Shown: piece after piece, positions 18,702-27,573 of the stretch
Numbering within the stretch: the stretch's first letter is position 1
Layout of the letters: each line of letters starts with the position of its first letter
Assembly: GCF_049532985.1 (NCBI RefSeq)
Contig: NZ_CP186693.1
Span: 5,456,001 to 5,520,000 of the forward strand
Direction: 5' to 3'
Origin: Promicromonospora sp049532985
GTDB lineage: Bacteria > Actinomycetota > Actinomycetes > Actinomycetales > Cellulomonadaceae
Length of the DNA: 64,000 bases
The notes under the pieces: generated by a model
What the model saw: only the letters and a program-made list of their open reading frames with translations
Told to the model about the DNA's origin: nothing
Databases searched by the model: none
Translations under genes and position numbers: made by a program

Positions 18702-19505
18702 ATGACCGTGATCGAGACCCCGTACGAGGACCTGCTCCGCGACGTGCTGGCCACCGGCACCCGCAAGGGCGACCGGACCGGTACGGGTACGCGCAGCGTC
18801 TTCGGCCGGCAGATCCGGTACGACCTCGCGCAGGGCTTCCCCCTGATCACCACCAAGCGCGTGCACCTCAAGTCGGTGGTCTACGAGCTGCTGTGGTTCC
18901 TGCGTGGCGACTCCAACGTCCGCTGGCTGCAGGAGCGCGGCGTCAAGATCTGGGACGACTGGGCCGACGAGTCGGGCGAGCTGGGCCCGGTCTACGGCGT
19001 CCAGTGGCGCTCCTGGCCCACGCCCGACGGCGGCCACGTGGACCAGATCGCGAAGGTCGTGGAGCAGATCCGCACCAACCCGGATTCGCGGCGGCACGTC
19101 GTCACGGCGTGGAACCCGGCCGAGGTGGACGACATGGCTCTCCCGCCGTGCCACGCCCTGTTCCAGTTCTACGTGGCGGACGGCAGGCTGAGCTGCCAGC
19201 TCTACCAGCGCTCCGCCGACCTGTTCCTGGGCGTCCCGTTCAACATCGCCTCGTACGCGCTGCTCACGCACATGGTCGCGGCGCAGACCGGGCTCGAGGT
19301 CGGCGAGTTCGTCTGGACGGGCGGTGACGTGCACATCTACGACAACCACGTGGAGCAGGTCGAGACGCAGCTCGCCCGCGACCCCTACCCGTACCCGTCG
19401 CTCCGCCTCGCCCCGCGCGACTCGATCTTCGACTACGAGTACGAGGACGTCGAGGTGCTGGGCTACGTCTCGCACCCCACCATCAAGGCACCGATCGCGG
19501 TCTGA
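18702..19505 (+). CDS. thyA: Thymidylate synthase
   Basis: A 267-aa ThyA that converts dUMP to dTMP using methylene-THF. It has TGTRSVFGRQIRYDL, the catalytic Cys in LPPCHALFQFYV (~residue 150), and the nucleotide loop CQLYQRSADLFLGVPFNIAS. The length is normal. Upstream, TAGGCT at 18690-18695 followed by 6 nt and the ATG, without an RBS, suggests a leaderless transcript. Its stop overlaps the folA start (TGATG), so the two enzymes of the dTMP cycle are translationally coupled. Confidence 0.96.
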   Translation: MTVIETPYEDLLRDVLATGTRKGDRTGTGTRSVFGRQIRYDLAQGFPLITTKRVHLKSVVYELLWFLRGDSNVRWLQERGVKIWDDWADESGELGPVYGVQWRSWPTPDGGHVDQIAKVVEQIRTNPDSRRHVVTAWNPAEVDDMALPPCHALFQFYVADGRLSCQLYQRSADLFLGVPFNIASYALLTHMVAAQTGLEVGEFVWTGGDVHIYDNHVEQVETQLARDPYPYPSLRLAPRDSIFDYEYEDVEVLGYVSHPTIKAPIAV

Positions 19506-20020
19506 TGATCGGGCTCATCTGGGGACAGGCGCGCGACGCCGCCGGCCGGCCGGTCATCGGCGCCGGTGGTGACATCCCGTGGCGCGTTCCCGAGGACTTC
19601 GCGCACTTCAAGCAGACCACCGCGGGCCACCCCGTCGTCATGGGCCGGCTCACGTGGGAGTCACTGCCGAAGCGCCCGCTGCCCGGGCGCACCAACATCG
19701 TGGTCTCCTCGCACGGCCCGCACGGGGTGCCGGACGCCGGGGGCGACGTCGTCGCGGCCGGCACGCTCGGCGAGGCGCTGGCGGTCGCCGCGGACGCGCC
19801 CGGCGGCGACGAGACCTGGGTGATCGGCGGTTCCCAGATCTACAGCGAGGCGCTCCCGGTGGCCGACCTGCTGGACGTCTGCGAGATCAACACCGAGGTC
19901 GAGGGCGACGCCTTCGCCCCCGAGATCGGGCCGGAGTGGGCGGTCGCCTCCGCGACGGAGTGGACGACGTCGTCCTCCGGGCTCCGGTTCCGGCACCTGC
20001 GCTACACGCGCGCGGAGTGA
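19505..20020 (+). CDS. folA: Dihydrofolate reductase
   Basis: A 171-aa DHFR that regenerates THF after ThyA. It has IGLIWGQARDAAGRPVIG, GGDIPWRVPEDFAHFK with the catalytic acidic residue, VVMGRLTWESLP and WVIGGSQIYSEALP. The start ATG shares one base with the thyA stop. A hairpin terminator follows. Confidence 0.95.
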   Translation: MIGLIWGQARDAAGRPVIGAGGDIPWRVPEDFAHFKQTTAGHPVVMGRLTWESLPKRPLPGRTNIVVSSHGPHGVPDAGGDVVAAGTLGEALAVAADAPGGDETWVIGGSQIYSEALPVADLLDVCEINTEVEGDAFAPEIGPEWAVASATEWTTSSSGLRFRHLRYTRAE

Positions 20021-20047
20021 CGCCGCCGCCCAGGTGACCACCGGCGA

Positions 20048-20096
20048 GGCGCCCGCGCCCGCCCTGCGTCAGCGGGCCTGACGGGGCGCGGGCGCC
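20048..20096. terminator. Hairpin terminator between folA and xylB
   Basis: 13-bp GC arms (20048-20060 with 20084-20096), with an inner CCTGCGTCAGCGGGCCTGACG region that can fold further. It lies between convergent genes. Confidence 0.7.
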
Positions 20097-20107
20097 GGCG
20101 TCGCAGA

Positions 20108-21589
20108 TCAGACCAGGTCGCGGACCGCTGCGTACTGCTCGCGGACGACCGGCTTCGGGTCGGCCTCCAGCGTGGTCGCGATCGTCGTCGACCAGGCGGG
20201 CGCGGCGACGTCGTCGGTCCCGCCCGCCGCCGCGAGCGTCCACGCCGCCTGGCGCGCGGCGCCGTCGGCCACGTACTCGCCGGGCTCCGGGATGCTGATC
20301 GGCAGGCCGAAGACCTGGGGGGCGATCTGCTGCACGGCCGGCGACTGCGCCGCGCCGCCGATCAGCATCACGCGCTCGACGGAGACGCCCTGGGCCCGCA
20401 GGGCGTCCAGGCCGTCCGCGAGGCCCGAGAGCATGCCCTCGATGTAGGCGCGGGCCAGGTGCGGACGCGTCGACGTGGCGAGGCGGATGCCGTGCAGCGT
20501 GCCGGTGGCGTCGGGCCGGTTGGGCGTGCGCTCGCCCTCCAGGTACGGGACCAGGACGAGGCCGTCGGACCCGGGCGGGGCCTGGAGAGCCAGCTCGGCC
20601 AGCTCGTCGAAGTTCACGTCGAGCACGGCACGGGCCGCGTCCAGCACGCGCGCCGCGTTGAGCGTGACGGCGAGCATGAGCGCGTTGCCGGTCGCGTCGG
20701 CGAAGCCGTTGATCGCGCCGGACCCGTCGGCGGTGCGCTGCGGCGCGACGGCGGAGACCACGCCCGAGGTGCCGATCGAGATGGCGATGTCGCCCGGCGT
20801 CATGCCGAGCCCGAGGGAGGCCCCGGCGTTGTCGCCCGCGCCGGGCCCGATCAGGGCGCCGCCCTCGACCTCGGAACCGGCGACGCTCGGGTGCGCCACG
20901 GCACCCGCCTCGGTCACGCCGACCACGCGCGGCAGCACGACGTCGGTCCGCCCCAGGGCGCGTTCGAGCAGGTCAGGTCGGTACTGACCGGTCGAGGCGT
21001 CGTAGTAGCCGGTGCCCGACGCGTCCGACCGGTCGGTGAAGAGCTTGTCGAGCTGCGGTCCGAGCGGAGCGGTCGGGTCGTCCGCCGGGCCGTAGCCCGC
21101 GATGCGCCAGGACAGCCAGTCGTGGGGGAGCGCCACGGCGGCGACGCGTGCCGCGTTCTCGGGCTCGTTGTCGCGCAGCCAGCGGAGCTTGGTGATCGTC
21201 AGGGAGGCCACGAGCACGGATCCGACGGCGTCGGCCCAGGCCTGGGCGCCCGCCTCGCGGTCACCGTCGCCCAGCTCGCTGATCAGGGTCTCGGCCGACG
21301 GCGCGGAGCGGGTGTCGTTCCACAGGAGGGCGTCGCGGACCACTCGTCCCTCGGCGTCGAGGGCGACCATGCCGTGCTGCTGGCCGCCTACGGCGAGGGC
21401 CGCGACGTCGGACAGGCCGCCGGCAGCGGCAGCCGCCTCGCCGAAGGCGTCCCACCAGTGCTGCGGGTCCACCTCCGTGCCGTCCGGGTGCTTGGCGGAA
21501 CCGGTGCGGACCAGCGCGCCGGTCTCGGCGTCGCGCACGACGATCTTGCAGGACTGCGTGGACGTGTCCACGCCGGCGACGAGGGGCAT
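20108..21589 (-). CDS. xylB: Xylulokinase
   Basis: A 493-aa FGGY-family kinase that phosphorylates D-xylulose. The N-terminal ATPase half begins VAGVDTSTQSCKIVV and contains AVGGQQHGMVALD and LLWNDTRS. The second half has GPGAGDNAGASLG with the catalytic Asp, ISIGTSGVVSAV and MLIGGAAQSPAVQQI. ATG 21589 is supported by GGAG 6 nt upstream. It lies 128 bp downstream of xylA on the same strand, with an imperfect palindrome between them that could adjust xylB expression relative to xylA. Confidence 0.94.
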   Translation of the reverse strand: MPLVAGVDTSTQSCKIVVRDAETGALVRTGSAKHPDGTEVDPQHWWDAFGEAAAAAGGLSDVAALAVGGQQHGMVALDAEGRVVRDALLWNDTRSAPSAETLISELGDGDREAGAQAWADAVGSVLVASLTITKLRWLRDNEPENAARVAAVALPHDWLSWRIAGYGPADDPTAPLGPQLDKLFTDRSDASGTGYYDASTGQYRPDLLERALGRTDVVLPRVVGVTEAGAVAHPSVAGSEVEGGALIGPGAGDNAGASLGLGMTPGDIAISIGTSGVVSAVAPQRTADGSGAINGFADATGNALMLAVTLNAARVLDAARAVLDVNFDELAELALQAPPGSDGLVLVPYLEGERTPNRPDATGTLHGIRLATSTRPHLARAYIEGMLSGLADGLDALRAQGVSVERVMLIGGAAQSPAVQQIAPQVFGLPISIPEPGEYVADGAARQAAWTLAAAGGTDDVAAPAWSTTIATTLEADPKPVVREQYAAVRDLV

Positions 21590-21643
21590 CGGTGCTCCAG
21601 GAAGTTCAGGGAAAGGGACTGGCCACGCTACCGCGCGCCCCAT

Positions 21644-21708
21644 CCGTTGAGTGCTGGACATTCGCCCTGTTGAACGGCTCGAAGGGGCGAACATCCAGCA
21701 CTCAACGG
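21644..21708. repeat. Imperfect palindrome in the xylA-xylB gap
   Basis: 24-nt arms (21644-21667 and 21685-21708) match except for one adjacent 2-nt mismatch; the loop is 17 nt. Transcription from xylA must pass through it to reach xylB. It could be an attenuator, an mRNA 3'-end stabiliser, or a member of the window's palindrome class. Confidence 0.8.
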
Positions 21709-21717
21709 ACCAGAGGG

Positions 21718-22872
21718 TCAGCCGATCAGGTGCTTCAGGGCCAGCTGGTGCAGGCGGACCAGGCCGTAGTCCTTCTCCGCGAGGGCGTCGACGTCCGGGT
21801 CGGCCTCGGCGAGGAAGGAGTCGAACGACTCGCCCTCGGCCAGGGTGGACTGCCCCAGCTCGAAGATGCCCGCGTGCTCGAACGCAGCCTGGACCTCGGA
21901 GTCCTCGCGGTACTGCTTTGCCTTGGCGGCGAGCATGTCGTAGGTCTCCATGTTGGCCTTGGCCGACTCCCACACGCCGTCGATGTGCTCGGTGCGCGAC
22001 GGCTTGTAGTCGAAGTGGCGCGGGCCCTCGTAGCGGGGGCCGCCGTTCGGGAAGCCGTTCTCCAGCAGGTCGACCGTGAAGAACGCCGACAGCAGGTCGC
22101 CGTGCCCGAACACGAGGTCCTGGTCGTACTTCGGGCCGTGCTGGCCGTTGAGGTCGATGTGGAACAGCTTGCCGAGGTGCAGCGCCAGGGCGATGCCGTG
22201 CGTGTAGTTCAGGCCCGCCATCTGCTCGTGGCCGGTCTCCGGGTTGAGGCCCACGATGTCGGCGTTGTCGAGCGAGTCGATCAGCGCGATGGCGTGGCCG
22301 ATCGTCGGCAGGAAGATGTCGCCGCGCGGCTCGTTGGGCTTGGGCTCCAGGGCGATCTTCAGCCCGTAGCCCTTCTCCTTGATGTACGAGGCGACCGTGT
22401 CGATGCCCTCGGCGTAGCGCGCGTGCGCCGCGTTCAGGTCCTTCGAGTTGTCGTACTCGGTGCCCTCGCGGCCACCCCACATCACGAAGGTCGAGGCGCC
22501 CATGTCGGCGGCCAGGTCCACGTTGCGCAGCACCTTGCGCAGGCCGAAGCGGCGCACCTCACGGTTGTTGGAGGTGAACGCGCCGTCCTTGAAGACGGGG
22601 TGCGTGAACGTGTTGGTCGTGACCATCTCGCAGACCATGCCCGTGTCCGCGGCGGCCTTCTTGACGGAGTCGATGTGCTTCTGGCGCTCGGCGTCGTCGG
22701 AGCCGAACGGGTAGACGTCGTTGTCGTGGAACGTGAAGCCCCAGGCGCCGAGGTCGGCGAGCTTCCGGACGGACTCGGCGGGGTCCAGGTCGGGGCGGGT
22801 CGCCGTGCCGAACGGGTCGTTGGCGGGCCAGCCGACGGTCCACAGGCCGAACGAGTACTTGATGTCGCTCAC
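21718..22872 (-). CDS. xylA: Xylose isomerase
   Basis: A 384-aa isomerase of the short actinobacterial type that converts D-xylose to D-xylulose. The catalytic His is in FTFHDNDVYPFG. Metal ligands appear in KIALEPKPNEPRG, LNPETGHEQMAG, HIDLNGQHGPKYDQD and the later FDYKPSR. The start is GTG 22872, supported by GAGGAG 6 nt upstream. It is the first gene of the xylAB unit and divergent from a ROK regulator across a 90-bp promoter region. Confidence 0.96.
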   Translation of the reverse strand: MSDIKYSFGLWTVGWPANDPFGTATRPDLDPAESVRKLADLGAWGFTFHDNDVYPFGSDDAERQKHIDSVKKAAADTGMVCEMVTTNTFTHPVFKDGAFTSNNREVRRFGLRKVLRNVDLAADMGASTFVMWGGREGTEYDNSKDLNAAHARYAEGIDTVASYIKEKGYGLKIALEPKPNEPRGDIFLPTIGHAIALIDSLDNADIVGLNPETGHEQMAGLNYTHGIALALHLGKLFHIDLNGQHGPKYDQDLVFGHGDLLSAFFTVDLLENGFPNGGPRYEGPRHFDYKPSRTEHIDGVWESAKANMETYDMLAAKAKQYREDSEVQAAFEHAGIFELGQSTLAEGESFDSFLAEADPDVDALAEKDYGLVRLHQLALKHLIG

Positions 22873-22931
22873 GGGGGTCTCCTCATCGAGGCGGCCCCGG
22901 CATGCGGCGCCGCATTTGTTGTACGGATGAA

Positions 22932-22959
22932 CTATTACGCGAGGTTCGGCTACAGTCAA
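22932..22959 (-). promoter_or_regulatory. xylA promoter
   Basis: On the minus strand, TTGACT (22959-22954) and TAATAG (22937-22932) are separated by 16 bp. This is a good housekeeping-sigma promoter facing xylA. The -35 overlaps the probable ROK-gene promoter element (TACAGT at 22951-22956), so a bound repressor could block both genes. Confidence 0.7.
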
Positions 22960-22962
22960 GGC

Positions 22963-24171
22963 GTGACCACCGCCGGGACCGCACGCGAGACCTCCACGCG
23001 GACGGGCCCCGCCGCGGCCCGTCAGCACAGCCTGCGCGAGCACAACCTGGAGCTCGTCGCCCGCGCGGTGTTCGAGGTCCCGGAACCACTGTCGCGCGCG
23101 GGCGTGGCCGCCGCGACCGGCCTGGCCCGCGCCACGGTGTCGACGCTGGTGGACCAGCTCGTCGCCGCCGGGCTCGTGCGCGAGCTGCCCGCCGTGACGG
23201 GGGGCCGCGCCGGCCGGCCCGCCGTCCCGCTGATCCCCGCGCCGCGGACCGTCGTCGGCCTCGGGCTCGAGGTCAACGTGGACTACCTCGGCGTGCGTGT
23301 GGTCGATCTCACGGGCGACGTGGTCGCCGAGCAGGTGGTCCCGGGCTCGTTCCACGACAGCGACCCGACGGCGGCGCTCGCCCGGCTCGGCGAGATCGCC
23401 CGCGAGGTGTCGGGCGAGGTCACCGCCGCGGACATGACCGTCGCCGGCGGCCGGCTGGCCCTGCCCGGGCTCGTCGACCCGCGCACCGGGCTGCTCCAGG
23501 TGGCGCCCAACCTCGGCTGGTCGTCCCTCGAACCGGTCCCGCTGCTGGGGCTCGGTGAGCTCGACGTGCGTGTCGCCAACGAGGCCAAGCTCGCGGCGCT
23601 CGCCGAGCTGGCCGGCGGGTCCGACGTCGCGGCGCCCGACTCCTTCGTCTTCGTGTCCGGAGACGTCGGCATCGGTGCGGCGATCGTCGTCGACCGCGCG
23701 CTCTTCCTGGGGGAGCGCGGCTGGAACGGTGAGATCGGCCACGTCGTCGTCGACCCGGCCGGGCCGCGCTGCTCGTGCGGCGCGTTCGGCTGCCTGGAGC
23801 AGTACGCGGGCAAGGAGGCGATGATGCGGGCCGCCGGCCTGCCGCCGGACGCCCCGCTCGACGCGCTGGTCAGCCTCCTGGCCGACGCCGGCAGCCGCGC
23901 CGTCCTGCCGGCCGGGCGGGCGCTCGGTTCCGCGCTCGCCGACTTCGTGAACCTGCTCGACGTCGGCACGATCGTGCTGGGCGGCGCCTACGCCGAGCTG
24001 ATGCCCTGGCTCCGGGCCGACGTCGAGTCGGTGCTCGACGACCGCGTGCTCGCCGCGCCGTTCGTCGACCTGGAGGTGCGGGCCGCGCAGGCCGGGCCGC
24101 ACGCGGCGCTCACCGGCGGGGCGCGCGAGGTGCTGCGAGCGGTGCTGGCGGACCCGGCGGCCTGGGTCTGA
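22963..24171 (+). CDS. ROK-family transcriptional regulator (XylR-type)
   Basis: A 402-aa protein. The N-terminal winged helix (~20-85) contains LSRAGVAAATGLARATVSTLVDQL. A ROK sugar-kinase-like domain follows, with FVSGDVGIGAAIVVD, the zinc site CSCGAFGCLEQYAG, and VLGGAYAELMPWL. By position it most likely represses xylAB and is released by xylose; this is inference from context. GTG 22963 is chosen because homologues start just before the HTH and TACAGT lies exactly 6 nt upstream (leaderless type). ATG 22927 is a possible alternative. Confidence 0.85.
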   Translation: MTTAGTARETSTRTGPAAARQHSLREHNLELVARAVFEVPEPLSRAGVAAATGLARATVSTLVDQLVAAGLVRELPAVTGGRAGRPAVPLIPAPRTVVGLGLEVNVDYLGVRVVDLTGDVVAEQVVPGSFHDSDPTAALARLGEIAREVSGEVTAADMTVAGGRLALPGLVDPRTGLLQVAPNLGWSSLEPVPLLGLGELDVRVANEAKLAALAELAGGSDVAAPDSFVFVSGDVGIGAAIVVDRALFLGERGWNGEIGHVVVDPAGPRCSCGAFGCLEQYAGKEAMMRAAGLPPDAPLDALVSLLADAGSRAVLPAGRALGSALADFVNLLDVGTIVLGGAYAELMPWLRADVESVLDDRVLAAPFVDLEVRAAQAGPHAALTGGAREVLRAVLADPAAWV

Positions 24172-24189
24172 GCCTGCGCAGCGGACCGC

Positions 24190-24957
24190 CTAGGGTTCGT
24201 CCGGCGTGTCGATCGGGCCGAGCGTGATCTCGGGGGCGTCGGCCGGTTCCTCCAGCGTCTCCACGGGCTCGTCGTCCCGGCCGAGCAGGCGCGCGACGGC
24301 GCCGTCCAGCATCTCGGTCAGGCAGGTGACGAGGCCGGTCTCGTCGCGCGCCTCCAGGCGCTCGACGATCACCGCGTGCGCGTCGGCGGTGTCCTTGCGC
24401 ACCACGTACTCGTCGCTCACGGTGAACGTGGCCATCCGCACCTCGACGATGAGCGTGGTCATCCAGCGGGTCAGCCAGGGGTTGCCCGCCGCGGCGACGA
24501 GCGCCCAGTGGAGGTTCAGGTCGGCGCCGCCGACCCGGCGCGCGTCCTTGGTCCGGTTCGCGGCCACCAGCTCGTCGTGCGCCTGGCGGACGCCGGCGAC
24601 GGCCGCGTCGTCCCCCGACCGCACCAGCAGCCGCGCCGCGGTGGTCTCGACCGACTTGCGGGCCTCGTAGAGCGCGGGCAGCCGGTCCGGTCCGATGGTC
24701 GCCACGCGCATGCCGCGCCCCGGCGTCGCCACGAGCAGCCCCTCCTGGACCAGGCGCTGGGCCGCCTCGCGCAGCGGGCCACGGCTCACGCCGAGCTGGG
24801 CCGCGACCTCGACCTCGCGGATCGGCGAGCCGACGGCGAGCGCACCCGCGTACACGGCGTTCCGCAGCTCCGTCTGGATCAGGTCGACGGTCGAGGGACG
24901 CGTCACACGTGAGAAGGACGGTGCGGTCGCCAGGGTGGCCCGCGGCGGGTGGGACAT
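24190..24957 (-). CDS. GntR-family (FCD/FadR-type) regulator
   Basis: A 255-aa regulator. The GntR winged helix is at ~20-90 (VGSPIREVEVAAQLGVSRGPLREA, then GLLVATPGRGMRVA). An all-helical FCD domain at ~95-225 has Asp/His metal-type positions (DLNLHWAL, DAHAVIVERL). ATG 24957 is supported by AAGGAG 5 nt upstream. It is convergent with the ROK gene and divergent from the ehu-type importer, which it probably regulates through the operator at 25066-25079. Confidence 0.85.
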   Translation of the reverse strand: MSHPPRATLATAPSFSRVTRPSTVDLIQTELRNAVYAGALAVGSPIREVEVAAQLGVSRGPLREAAQRLVQEGLLVATPGRGMRVATIGPDRLPALYEARKSVETTAARLLVRSGDDAAVAGVRQAHDELVAANRTKDARRVGGADLNLHWALVAAAGNPWLTRWMTTLIVEVRMATFTVSDEYVVRKDTADAHAVIVERLEARDETGLVTCLTEMLDGAVARLLGRDDEPVETLEEPADAPEITLGPIDTPDEP

Positions 24958-25065
24958 CGGTGCTCCTTCCATGAGCGCACGTCGATGACGACATCATCCC
25001 CGGTGCGCGGGCTGCTGTGCGGCAACGGCAGGAGGTCGGGGCGGTGCCGGCCGGGTGAACTTGTG

Positions 25066-25079
25066 GATTGTAGACAATC
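25066..25079. promoter_or_regulatory. Candidate GntR/FCD operator
   Basis: GATTGTAGACAATC is a perfect inverted repeat containing the TTGT...ACAA pattern typical of FadR-subfamily sites. It lies in the 237-bp gap between the divergent GntR gene and the importer operon. A second GATTGT half-site follows at 25095-25100. A TTGTCG...TACGGT pair just downstream could be the importer promoter. Confidence 0.55.
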
Positions 25080-25194
25080 CTAATGTCGAACGCTAGATTG
25101 TCGGATCGTCCGATGTCGCGCTACGGTGCCACTCGTCCGTGAACTCCAGCCCACCCAGGCTTTGCCGTAGGCGCCGGGTGGCGTGAAGGGAATC

Positions 25195-26136
25195 ATGTCT
25201 AGATCAAGCGTCCGCCCGCTCCGCCGAGCCGTGTTCGCGGCAGGTTCAGCACTCGCCCTCGTCGCGTTGGCTGCCTGCTCGTCCACGGCTCCGGACGCGA
25301 CCGGCGGAAACGACGCCGACGCGCTCCAGCAGCTCCAGGACGACGGCTCCGTCACCGTCGCGTTCAACGGCGAGGAGCCCTACAGCTTCGAGGACGCCGG
25401 CGACCTCACCGGCGCCACGATCGCGCTGGACCAGGAGATCTTCGGCGAGCTCGGCGTCGACGACGTCGAGGGTGTCCAGACCGAGTGGAACTCGCTCATC
25501 CCGGGCCTGACCGCGGGCCGTTACGACACGGTCAGCGCCGGCATGTCGATCCTTCCCGAGCGGTGCGAGCAGGCCCTGTTCTCCGAGCCGCAGATCATGT
25601 ACACCACGGCGTTCCTGGTGCCGGAGGGCAACCCGGACAACCTGACGGACATGCAGTCCGCCCAGGAAGCCGGGGTCAAGCTCGCCGTGCTCAGCGGCGC
25701 GATCGAGGCCGGCTACGCCAACGAGCTGGGTATCGACAAGATCGAGGTCGGTGCGGCTCAGGACGGCCTGGACGCCGTCACGAGCGGTCGTGCCGACGCG
25801 TTCGCCCTGACCGCGATCTCGCTGAAGACCCTCGAGCAGAAGACCGACGCCCCGATCGAGGTCACCGACTCGTTCGTGGCCGAGCTCGACGGCGTGCCGC
25901 AGATCGGCGCGGGTGCCGAGGTCTTCCCGAAGGGCCAGGAGGCGCTGCGCGACGCGTACAACGAGAAGCTCGCGGAGATCGTCGCGGACGAGGAGCGCTG
26001 GCTGGAGATCGTGGGCCCGTTCGGGTTCACGGCTGCCGAGCGCCCCGTGGAGGGCCTGACCACCGAGAAGCTCTGCGAGGGTGACCTCGAGTCGCTGGCC
26101 GAGGAGCTGGCTCCGGAGCTCGGCCTGGACGGCTGA
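25195..26136 (+). CDS. ehuB: ABC importer solute-binding lipoprotein (EhuB-like)
   Basis: A 313-aa family-3 solute-binding protein. A signal peptide with lipobox VALAAC puts the mature Cys at residue 28. The mature domain reads VTVAFNGEEPYSFED, GRYDTVSAGMSILPERCEQALFSEP and VTSGRADAFALT. It resembles actinobacterial ectoine/hydroxyectoine-type binding proteins and polar amino acid binders; exact ligand not proven. ATG 25195 is preferred over GTG 25183 because AAGGGA lies just before it. It is first of four genes in the order binding protein, permease, permease, ATPase. Confidence 0.8.
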   Translation: MSRSSVRPLRRAVFAAGSALALVALAACSSTAPDATGGNDADALQQLQDDGSVTVAFNGEEPYSFEDAGDLTGATIALDQEIFGELGVDDVEGVQTEWNSLIPGLTAGRYDTVSAGMSILPERCEQALFSEPQIMYTTAFLVPEGNPDNLTDMQSAQEAGVKLAVLSGAIEAGYANELGIDKIEVGAAQDGLDAVTSGRADAFALTAISLKTLEQKTDAPIEVTDSFVAELDGVPQIGAGAEVFPKGQEALRDAYNEKLAEIVADEERWLEIVGPFGFTAAERPVEGLTTEKLCEGDLESLAEELAPELGLDG

Positions 26137-26144
26137 CCGCCCAC

Positions 26145-26933
26145 GTGTCCGACAACCTCCAGATCCTCGCCGGGCTGCTCCCGCAGCTCGGCGAGGGCAT
26201 TCTCGTCACGCTCGAGCTCACGCTCGGCGGTGCGGTGCTCGCGCTGTTCATCGCGTTCACGCTGGGTCTCGCCTCGCGTGCCCGGACGCGCTGGGCGCGG
26301 ATCCCGTCCCGTGTGGTCGTCGAGTTCTTCCGCGGTACGTCCCTCGTGGTCCAGATCTTCTGGATGTACTACGTGCTGCCGCTCCCGCCGTTCTACGTCG
26401 AGCTCGACCCGCTCGCCTGCGGCATCGTCGCGCTCGGTCTCAACTACGGGGCGTACGCCTCCGAGGTGGTGCGCGGATCCATCAACTCGGTGCCCCGCGG
26501 GCAGTGGGAGGCGGCCACGGCCCTCGACCTCGGCCCGGTGCACCGGCTGCGCCGCGTGATCATGCCCCAGGCGTGGCCGCTGATGATCCCGATGTTCACC
26601 AACCTGCTGATCCAGCTCGTCAAGGGTTCGGCGCTCGCGGCGTACATCACGCTGCACGACCTCAACTTCTTCACCGGTGAGCTGCGCCAGCGCACCTCCG
26701 ACACGGTGTTCTCCTACACGGTGGGCCTCCTGCTCTACTTCGCGTTCGCCTACCTGCTCACGCTGGTCATGAACGCGATCGAGGTGCGGGCGAAGCACCG
26801 GGTCGGTGTGGGCCCGTCGCTGCGCGAGGTGCTGCGGCTGACGCCGTCGGCCTCCGTGGCCTCGGGTGCTGCCGCGCCGGCTCCGGCGTCGCCGTCCGTC
26901 ACCGCCGCGAAGGGAGGTGCCGACCATGACTGA
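26145..26933 (+). CDS. ehuC: ABC importer permease (EhuC-like)
   Basis: A 262-aa HisM/EhuC-type permease with about five TM segments. It carries the EAA loop SVPRGQWEAATALDLGPVHR ahead of MPQAW, which contacts the ATPase. The start is GTG 26145, 8 bp after ehuB. The C-terminus is an Ala/Ser/Pro-rich tail (residues ~235-262) that overlaps the start of the next gene. Confidence 0.8.
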   Translation: MSDNLQILAGLLPQLGEGILVTLELTLGGAVLALFIAFTLGLASRARTRWARIPSRVVVEFFRGTSLVVQIFWMYYVLPLPPFYVELDPLACGIVALGLNYGAYASEVVRGSINSVPRGQWEAATALDLGPVHRLRRVIMPQAWPLMIPMFTNLLIQLVKGSALAAYITLHDLNFFTGELRQRTSDTVFSYTVGLLLYFAFAYLLTLVMNAIEVRAKHRVGVGPSLREVLRLTPSASVASGAAAPAPASPSVTAAKGGADHD

Positions 26934-27573
26934 GACCGAGGCATGGAGCTGGGAGCACGCCGCCGCGGTGCTCCCCGCGCTCCTCGAAGGGTTGCAGATC
27001 ACGGTCCTGGCAACCGTGGTCGGCATGGTCATCGCCGCGATCCTGGGCCTGGTCGTCGCCGTGGTGCGGCGGTCGAGCCTGCGGGTCGTCACCGTCCCGG
27101 TGGCCGTGGTGGTGGAGTTCATCCGGTCCACGCCGCTGCTGGTGCAGCTCGTCTTCGCCAACCTGATCTTCACCCAGTTCCCGTCGCTCGCGATCGGGTG
27201 CGTGGTGCTCGGTGTCCACTACGCGACGTACATGTCCGAGGTGTACCGCGCGGGGATCGACGCCGTGCCGAAGGGCCAGTGGGAGGCGGCGATCGCGCTC
27301 GACCTGCCGAGGCGCCGCACCTGGACCGCCGTCGTGCTGCCGCAGGCCATCCGCAACACGCTGCCCGGGCTGGGCAACTACGCCATCTCCATGTTCAAGG
27401 AGACGCCGTTCCTGTTCGCGATCGGGGTGGTCGAGATGTACACCGCGGCCCAGCAGTACGGCGGGAACAACTTCCGCTACATCGAGGCGATCACCATGGT
27501 CGGCCTGCTCTTCCTCCTGGTGAGCTACCCGACCTCGCTGCTCGTCCGCCGATTGGAGAACCGCCTTGCTTGA
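26926..27573 (+). CDS. ehuD: ABC importer permease (EhuD-like)
   Basis: A 215-aa second permease of the heterodimer. Its EAA loop is AVPKGQWEAAIALDLPRRR, followed by LPQAIRNTLPGLGNY. It starts at ATG 26926, overlapping ehuC by 8 bp, with AAGGGAGG upstream. It ends overlapping the ATPase gene. Confidence 0.8.
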   Translation: MTETEAWSWEHAAAVLPALLEGLQITVLATVVGMVIAAILGLVVAVVRRSSLRVVTVPVAVVVEFIRSTPLLVQLVFANLIFTQFPSLAIGCVVLGVHYATYMSEVYRAGIDAVPKGQWEAAIALDLPRRRTWTAVVLPQAIRNTLPGLGNYAISMFKETPFLFAIGVVEMYTAAQQYGGNNFRYIEAITMVGLLFLLVSYPTSLLVRRLENRLA

